Source of the DNA: JAEZKC01 sp046538945
GTDB taxonomy: Bacteria; Fibrobacterota; Chitinivibrionia; Chitinivibrionales; Chitinispirillaceae
Length of the DNA stretch: 5,570 bases
Assembly (NCBI GenBank): GCA_046538945.1
Contig: JBKHHW010000197.1
Location: forward strand, 1-5,570
Direction of reading: 5' to 3'
Positions within the stretch are counted from its first letter, which is position 1. Each line of letters opens with the position of its first letter. Below are positions 1 to 3,549 of the stretch, piece after piece. A program made the position numbers and the translations under genes. The notes beneath the pieces are model-generated. The model was not told where the DNA came from, did no database searches, and saw only the letters and a list, made by a program, of their open reading frames with translations.

Positions 1-18
1 ATGAGGAGCCCATTATGA
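1..18 (+). CDS. Possible 3' end of an upstream gene (ATGA overlap)
   Basis: Frame 1 is open from the window edge and ends in TGA at 16-18, which overlaps the ATG of the first flavodoxin gene (15-17) in a classic ATGA arrangement. Only five sense codons are visible, so no product can be named. The overlap hints that the flavodoxin gene is translationally coupled to an upstream member of the same operon. It could equally be chance, because an open frame of this length carries no weight alone. Confidence 0.25.
   Translation: MRSPL
3..8 (+). promoter_or_regulatory. Ribosome binding site of first flavodoxin gene
   Basis: GAGGAG lies 6 bases before the ATG at 15. It is a strong Shine-Dalgarno match and fixes that start codon. 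Confidence 0.75.
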
Positions 19-566
19 AAATTACGGTTCTTAACGGAGACATAAAGCAGAAAAAAAGTAATTTTTCTGCTTTCATCACCGATTTGACCAAAAAACTGCA
101 GCAAGACCATTCTGTTGATCTTTTCAGTTTAGATGAAATGAATCTGCACTACTGTACGGGATGCTGGAGCTGCTGGTGGAAAACTCCCGGGAGGTGTGCG
201 ATCAGCGATGATGCTGAAAAGATCTTCGCATCGGTTATAAATTCCGATTTCCTGCTTTTTGCATCCCCTCTCTATGCAGGTTTCACCAGTTCTGCCCTGA
301 AGAAAATCACAGACAGACTTATCGTTCTTCTCCACCCATACATTCTGATAAAGAACGGAGAGTGTCATCACAGAAAGAGATACGACACGTATCCTGATTT
401 CGGTGTACTCCTGGAGAAGGAAAAAGATACGGATGAAGAAGATGCCGAAATCATAAGAAATATTTACGACAGACTGGCGATTAATTTTCATTCCACAAAC
501 AGGTACGTAGAATTCACAGATGAAGCCACACCGGAGGAGATCGTACATGAAACTTGCCATATTTAA
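15..566 (+). CDS. Flavodoxin-fold NAD(P)H-dependent oxidoreductase (FMN reductase-like)
   Basis: A 183-residue protein of the flavodoxin_2/NADPH-dependent FMN reductase superfamily, expected to be a cytosolic FMN-binding oxidoreductase. It begins with a beta strand (KITVLNG, residues 2-8) leading into the FMN-phosphate loop. A Cys cluster follows at C47, C50, C53 and C61 (YCTGCWSCWW ... GRCAISDD), typical of the iron-sulfur-flavoprotein-like and small reductase members. Next is the second flavin-contact segment ASPLYAGFTSSALKKITDR (about 83-101), which matches the family's SP-x-Y...K-x-x-x-DR pattern. The phosphate loop is atypical: where relatives have GSPR it reads NGDIKQKKSN, so FMN affinity may differ. 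The last 20 bases overlap the next gene, a second flavodoxin-fold protein, and contain that gene's ribosome binding site. The two are therefore probably translationally coupled and may form a heterodimer. The natural substrate cannot be read from the sequence. Confidence 0.85.
   Translation: MKITVLNGDIKQKKSNFSAFITDLTKKLQQDHSVDLFSLDEMNLHYCTGCWSCWWKTPGRCAISDDAEKIFASVINSDFLLFASPLYAGFTSSALKKITDRLIVLLHPYILIKNGECHHRKRYDTYPDFGVLLEKEKDTDEEDAEIIRNIYDRLAINFHSTNRYVEFTDEATPEEIVHETCHI
533..538 (+). promoter_or_regulatory. Ribosome binding site deciding the start at 547
   Basis: GGAGGA sits 8 bases before ATG 547, inside the end of the preceding gene. An in-frame ATG at 520 would add nine basic residues ahead of the conserved beta strand and has no comparable site upstream. 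The 547 start is therefore preferred. Confidence 0.8.
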
Positions 567-1206
567 CGGATCTCCCAGAAACAATAAAAGCAACTCCAAA
601 CTGCTTACCGATCAGTTTCTGTCCGGCTACGGAAAGATCTGCTCCGAATCGGTACCGGTTCACTTCATTGCAGACCGGAAGAAAAGAGACGAGGGGCTGG
701 AACTGTTCAGAAACGCCGAAGCTGTCATCATCATATTTCCACTGTATACAGACTGCATGCCCGGAATTGTGAAAGAGTTTTTTGAAAATCTAAGCATATT
801 AGAACTAAAAGAGAAAAAAAAGGTAGGTTTCATTGTTCAGAGCGGATTCCCGGAAGCAATCCACTCTGTGTACGTTGAGTATTATCTCAAAAAGCTTACC
901 GGGAGACTGCAGTGCGAATATCTCGGAACAGTAATAAAAGGCGGAGTTGAAGGAATTCAGATAATGCCGCCGTTTATGACGATGAAACTCTATTCTCAGT
1001 TCCAGACACTCGGAGAATTCTTTGCGGAAAATACGGCTTTTTCTCCTGAAGTGAAAGAAAACCTGCGTCAACCATACAAAATGTCTTCATTAAGAAGAAT
1101 CGTTTTCGAAGCCATGAGCAGAACAGGATTAGCCAATTTTTACTGGGACAGCAATCTCAAGAAGAATGATGCGTTTGAAAAGAGATTTGATACACCCTTC
1201 CGTTAA
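547..1206 (+). CDS. Flavodoxin-fold NAD(P)H-dependent FMN reductase
   Basis: A 219-residue flavodoxin-fold protein and probable FMN-dependent NAD(P)H oxidoreductase in the cytosol. It opens directly with the canonical strand and phosphate-binding loop MKLAIFNGSPRNNKSNS (G8-S9-P10-R11), where the FMN phosphate is held in the family. A hydrophobic strand, EAVIIIFPLY (58-67), leads into the second flavin loop TDCMPG (68-73). A further strand, KKVGFIVQSGFPE (91-103), is the usual third flavin-contact region. The C-terminal third (about 140-219) is rich in Met, Phe, Arg and Lys; it exceeds the minimal flavodoxin core and could form the dimer or substrate cap. Unlike its neighbour it has an intact GSPR motif but lacks the CxxC cluster, so the two proteins have complementary features. 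It overlaps the upstream gene by 20 bases and ends 16 bases before the acetyltransferase start. The reaction in the cell is unknown. Confidence 0.85.
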   Translation: MKLAIFNGSPRNNKSNSKLLTDQFLSGYGKICSESVPVHFIADRKKRDEGLELFRNAEAVIIIFPLYTDCMPGIVKEFFENLSILELKEKKKVGFIVQSGFPEAIHSVYVEYYLKKLTGRLQCEYLGTVIKGGVEGIQIMPPFMTMKLYSQFQTLGEFFAENTAFSPEVKENLRQPYKMSSLRRIVFEAMSRTGLANFYWDSNLKKNDAFEKRFDTPFR

Positions 1207-1222
1207 CCGGAAACTGCCCAAA

Positions 1223-1765
1223 ATGAAACGCGAACCGATAGAAATAATTCCGTTTTCTAAAGAACATTTTTCAAGCCTTAAAAACGAGGTGCCTGACTCA
1301 CGGTTTCTCGTGCAGTGGGCAGGTAATAAGTACATCTTTCCACTTTCGTGGGAACAGATGTCCGCTTTCATGGATAAAAAACAAAATGGAAAACAGGTCA
1401 ATTATCTTTTCAGCGCTCATGCCAGGAATATAAATGTGATTATCGGGCATGTACAGCTCACTGTAGCGGATTCAGAAGAGAAAATCGGAAGAGTCGGAAG
1501 CGTACTGGTATTCAAACGTTACCGGGGCAGAGGTTTTGGAAATGACTTAATGAAGCTTATTATGAATAAGGGCTTCATCGAAATGAAAATGAAAGAGCTA
1601 AAATTAAATGTGTTCGGTTTCAACACGCCAGCATTAAGATGTTACGAAAAGTGCGGATTTCGAATAGACCGACGTGATGAATTCAGACATGAGGGTGAAT
1701 ATTGGGAACTGGTGAAAATGGCAATGACCAGAGAAGATTTCTATGAACGCAAGTGCTGCTGGTAA
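1223..1765 (+). CDS. GNAT-family N-acetyltransferase
   Basis: A 180-residue Gcn5-related N-acetyltransferase that would transfer an acetyl group from acetyl-CoA to an amine. The start of the fold is at IEIIPFSKEHF (6-16). It is followed by VQWAGNKYIFPLSWEQM (30-46), a Trp/Phe-rich stretch of the kind seen in one subgroup of bacterial GNATs. Motif A is clear: strand GRVGSVLVFKRY, then the acetyl-CoA pyrophosphate loop RYRGRGFGNDLM (99-110, R/Q-x-x-G-x-G/A). Motif B is ELKLNVFGFN (125-134), then TPALRCYEKCGFR (135-147), the conserved N...A...YEKxGF pattern. ATG 1223 is chosen because the fold begins there and it lies just after the previous stop. Its ribosome binding site is weak (a CCGGAA near 1207-1212), so coupling to the preceding gene is possible. 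An alternative ATG at 1166 would add 19 residues overlapping the flavodoxin gene. The C-terminus ends in Cys-Cys-Trp. The substrate (small molecule, antibiotic or protein N-terminus) cannot be inferred. Confidence 0.88.
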   Translation: MKREPIEIIPFSKEHFSSLKNEVPDSRFLVQWAGNKYIFPLSWEQMSAFMDKKQNGKQVNYLFSAHARNINVIIGHVQLTVADSEEKIGRVGSVLVFKRYRGRGFGNDLMKLIMNKGFIEMKMKELKLNVFGFNTPALRCYEKCGFRIDRRDEFRHEGEYWELVKMAMTREDFYERKCCW

Positions 1766-1818
1766 ACAAAGCCAGTAATATGCCAGGCTTATGATATCAG
1801 AAATTTTGTCTTAACGTG

Positions 1819-1824
1819 AAAGGA
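1819..1824 (+). promoter_or_regulatory. Ribosome binding site of DUF3795 gene
   Basis: AAAGGA ends 4 bases before ATG 1829. The spacing is slightly short, but this is the only purine-rich match and it supports that start. Confidence 0.55.
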
Positions 1825-1828
1825 ACAC

Positions 1829-2161
1829 ATGAATTCAAACATATCAGCATATTGCGGACTGGACTGCAGCAAATGCCCTGTTCTCATTGCGGATAGTAAA
1901 AACGACCTGAATGCAAAAAGGAAAATCGCTGAAGAGTGGTCTGTCCAGTATAAAGAATATATTGGCAAAGAACTGTTCTCAAATGATATCATGTGTAATG
2001 GATGCAGATCAGATGCGCAACGAAAGTTTATCGGCTGTCTGAACTGCTCTATTCGGAAATGTGCTGCCCAAAAACAGATACAGTACTGCTCTCAATGCCC
2101 TGACTTCCGAAACTGTGACATGATTCAGGGCTTTCTGAGCCAGAATGAAAATGCTTTTTAA
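1829..2161 (+). CDS. DUF3795 domain Cys-rich protein
   Basis: A 110-residue protein that fits the DUF3795 family over its full length. The hallmark opening AYCGLDCSKCPVLIA (7-21) carries C9, C13 and C16. It is followed by a basic, helical linker ending near EEWS (35-38). A second block, IMCNGCRSD (54-62), has C56 and C59. A third block, GCLNCSIRKCA (69-79), has C70, C73 and C78. A last block has C87, C90 and C96. Eleven cysteines in 110 residues, mostly as CxxC or CxxxC, strongly suggest a bound metal (zinc or an iron-sulfur cluster); this is inference, as the family has no established function. No signal peptide or membrane segment is visible, so the protein is probably cytosolic. It follows the GNAT gene after 63 bases and may share its transcript. 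A cluster protein next to two flavodoxin-like reductases is at least consistent with a redox role. Confidence 0.88.
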   Translation: MNSNISAYCGLDCSKCPVLIADSKNDLNAKRKIAEEWSVQYKEYIGKELFSNDIMCNGCRSDAQRKFIGCLNCSIRKCAAQKQIQYCSQCPDFRNCDMIQGFLSQNENAF

Positions 2162-2243
2162 GAAATTTTATCCTTCGACCTTTTTTGAGTCAGAGTTTAA
2201 CAGAGGGCTTTCATACAATCGTAACGTTCACAAATCTCTTTTC

Positions 2244-2249
2244 AAGGAG
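2244..2249 (+). promoter_or_regulatory. Strong ribosome binding site before a 17-codon ORF
   Basis: AAGGAG lies 6 bases before ATG 2256. It is clearly better than anything directly in front of the deacetylase start at 2330, which suggests that ribosomes load here. Confidence 0.45.
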
Positions 2250-2255
2250 CCTCGA

Positions 2256-2309
2256 ATGAGTGTTCTGTCAGCACTACCTGGAAATGCCGGCATTATTGAC
2301 GTTAACTGA
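2256..2309 (+). CDS. Possible leader peptide or decayed gene fragment (17 aa)
   Basis: The short ORF encodes MSVLSALPGNAGIIDVN and ends in TGA 20 bases before the deacetylase ATG. Support comes from its strong ribosome binding site and its position, not from homology; I recognise no family. Two readings are open. It may be a leader ORF delivering ribosomes to the poorly served deacetylase start, or it may be the remnant of a larger gene or mobile element whose frame is now closed. The centre of the ORF contains the palindrome at 2283-2294, so the DNA or RNA structure may matter more than the peptide. Confidence 0.3.
   Translation: MSVLSALPGNAGIIDVN
2283..2294 (+). repeat. 12-base perfect palindrome AATGCCGGCATT
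   Basis: AATGCCGGCATT equals its own reverse complement with no spacer. It lies in the gap before the deacetylase gene and inside the 17-codon ORF. It could be a regulator binding site or a chance feature. A spacer-free palindrome folds poorly as a hairpin and no T-tract follows, so it is not a terminator. Confidence 0.4.
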
Positions 2310-2329
2310 ACTAGAGTCGAGCTACGCAA

Positions 2330-2398
2330 ATGAAAAAAATTTGTGAATTTATCCCCATTTTCATTTTTCTCTTTATCGTTTTTGCACCGTGTCAGGCC
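2330..2398 (+). other. Signal peptide coding segment of the deacetylase
   Basis: Residues 1-23 have Lys2-Lys3, an uninterrupted Phe/Ile/Leu/Val-rich core (about 7-19), and small or polar residues Cys-Gln-Ala before a run of Lys and Asn. This fits signal peptidase I cleavage after Ala23. The lipoprotein option at Cys21 is less likely because Pro occupies position -1. An uncleaved membrane anchor is also possible. Confidence 0.7.
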
Positions 2399-3379
2399 AA
2401 AAACAAGAAAAACTGCGGCGATTCGCTGCCTATCATATACTCTCCCCATTACAATATATCGATTCTGGGCATAGAAAACTTCCACCCTTTCGACTCCAAA
2501 AAGTATCGCAAAGTTTACAAGCATCTGATTTCTAAAGGTGAACTCTGTGCCTCCCGGTTCTACAAACCTGAACTGGCAACCGAAGATCAACTCCTGATGG
2601 TACATTCAGGTGATTACCTGGAATCTCTCAAAAAGTCCAAAACCGTCGCCGCCATAACCGAAATACCTATCCTAAGGGTGCTGCCCGGGTTTTATCTGCG
2701 CAGCAGTGTACTCAAGCCTATGCTTTACGCAACCGGCGGGACAATACTCGGAGTCGAGCTTGCACTTAAATATGGGTGGGCGATAAACCTTTCAGGTGGC
2801 TACCACCACGCTCATGCAGATCACGGCGGCGGTTTCTGTATATATGCTGATGTACCTATTGCTCTTCAAGCGGCCTGGAAAGAGAGACCCTCACTAAAAG
2901 TACTGATTGTTGACCTTGATGCGCACCAGGGGGACGGGAATTCCACTATACTCGGCAAAGATCCCAGAGTGGCGATTCTGGACATCTACAATGAAGACGT
3001 ATTCCCCCACGATTCGGATGCCGAAGCACTGGTCAAATACAACGTACCCCTCAGAAGCAGAACCCATACCGAACAGTACCTTAAAGCCCTGAAAGAATGG
3101 TTGCCCTTTGCAGTTGATGACCACGAACCGGACCTGATAATCTACAATGCAGGTACTGATATATTCCTTCTGGACCAACTCGGCAGACTATCCGTAAGCC
3201 CGGAAGGAATAATCGAAAGAGACGATTACGTCTTCAGTACAGCTTTGCAGAGAAAAATTCCCATTCTGATGGTACTGTCGGGAGGATACAACAAGAGATC
3301 CGGACACATTATCGGCCGATCCATTCTGAATCTGATCGAATCCAACAAGCTGAATGGAAAAGAATATAGAGATAAGTGA
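2330..3379 (+). CDS. Class IV (HDAC11-like) histone-deacetylase-family amidohydrolase with signal peptide
   Basis: A 349-residue zinc amidohydrolase of the arginase/deacetylase superfamily, most like class IV HDAC11, which removes acetyl or longer acyl groups from amines. Family blocks occur in order: IIYSPHYNISILG (35-47), HPFDSKKY (52-59), ITEIP (109-113), WAINLSGGYHHAHADHGGGF (150-169), VDLDAHQGDG (194-203), IYNAGTD (271-277) and MVLSGGYNKRS (314-324). By analogy with characterised HDACs, H159/H160 are the catalytic His pair, D197, H199 and D277 bind zinc, and Y320 is the transition-state Tyr; all are present, so it should be active. The length matches HDAC11 plus an N-terminal extension. 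That extension (MKK, hydrophobic 7-19, then CQA before KNKK) looks like a Sec signal peptide cut after A23, which would place the enzyme outside the cytoplasm. In-frame stops at 2303 and 2312 rule out an upstream start. The ribosome binding site is weak. The substrate is unknown; extracytoplasmic acylated polyamines, peptides or sugars are candidates. Confidence 0.93.
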   Translation: MKKICEFIPIFIFLFIVFAPCQAKNKKNCGDSLPIIYSPHYNISILGIENFHPFDSKKYRKVYKHLISKGELCASRFYKPELATEDQLLMVHSGDYLESLKKSKTVAAITEIPILRVLPGFYLRSSVLKPMLYATGGTILGVELALKYGWAINLSGGYHHAHADHGGGFCIYADVPIALQAAWKERPSLKVLIVDLDAHQGDGNSTILGKDPRVAILDIYNEDVFPHDSDAEALVKYNVPLRSRTHTEQYLKALKEWLPFAVDDHEPDLIIYNAGTDIFLLDQLGRLSVSPEGIIERDDYVFSTALQRKIPILMVLSGGYNKRSGHIIGRSILNLIESNKLNGKEYRDK

Positions 3380-3499
3380 AACCGATATGAAAAGCACAAA
3401 CAGTTAGTTGAAAAACAGAGGCTACCTTACAGATCTGGAGTTTGCTGAAACTGCTACAGTTACGAAAATATTAGTCTTTACTTCAAAGCTCTAAACCTT

Positions 3500-3547
3500 A
3501 TGAAAAGAACTGCTGCTGTCAAAATGATAAAGCAGACAGGGGACTGA
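3500..3547 (+). CDS. Very short ORF just before the M48 gene (15 aa)
   Basis: The ORF encodes MKRTAAVKMIKQTGD and stops 2 bases before the peptidase ATG, so it would suit translational coupling. It has no convincing ribosome binding site of its own, and its last codons overlap the site used by the peptidase gene. It is probably fortuitous and is recorded because of its exact placement. Confidence 0.15.
   Translation: MKRTAAVKMIKQTGD
3538..3543 (+). promoter_or_regulatory. Ribosome binding site of M48 peptidase gene
   Basis: AGGGGA lies 6 bases before ATG 3550. It supports this start, which also places the N-terminal membrane segments in full. Confidence 0.65.
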
Positions 3548-3549
3548 CT

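Noticed and set aside
520..546. Upstream ATG giving the second flavodoxin nine extra residues
   Set aside because: It would add MKPHRRRSY before the canonical strand, deepen the overlap with the previous gene and lack a ribosome site, whereas GGAGGA serves ATG 547.
1166..1222. Longer N-terminus for the acetyltransferase from ATG 1166
   Set aside because: The added residues overlap the flavodoxin coding end and precede the GNAT fold. It is not excluded, since the 1223 start also has a weak ribosome site.
1769..1790. AAGCC ... GGCTT inverted repeat after the acetyltransferase stop, as a terminator
   Set aside because: The stem is five pairs with a 12-base loop and no T-run directly after it, too weak for a rho-independent terminator.
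2185..2219. TTGAGT and TACAAT as a promoter before the deacetylase
   Set aside because: TACAAT is a good -10 match but the spacing to TTGAGT is 23 bases, and no -35-like sequence lies at 16-18 bases.
2296..2324. TTGACG (2296-2301) as a -35 element
   Set aside because: The bases at the expected -10 position (GAGCTA) do not fit, and the transcript would start almost at the deacetylase ATG.
2330..2395. Lipoprotein signal at Cys21 of the deacetylase
   Set aside because: The residues before the Cys are Phe-Ala-Pro, and Pro at -1 breaks the lipobox, which requires a small residue there. Signal peptidase I cleavage after Ala23 fits better.
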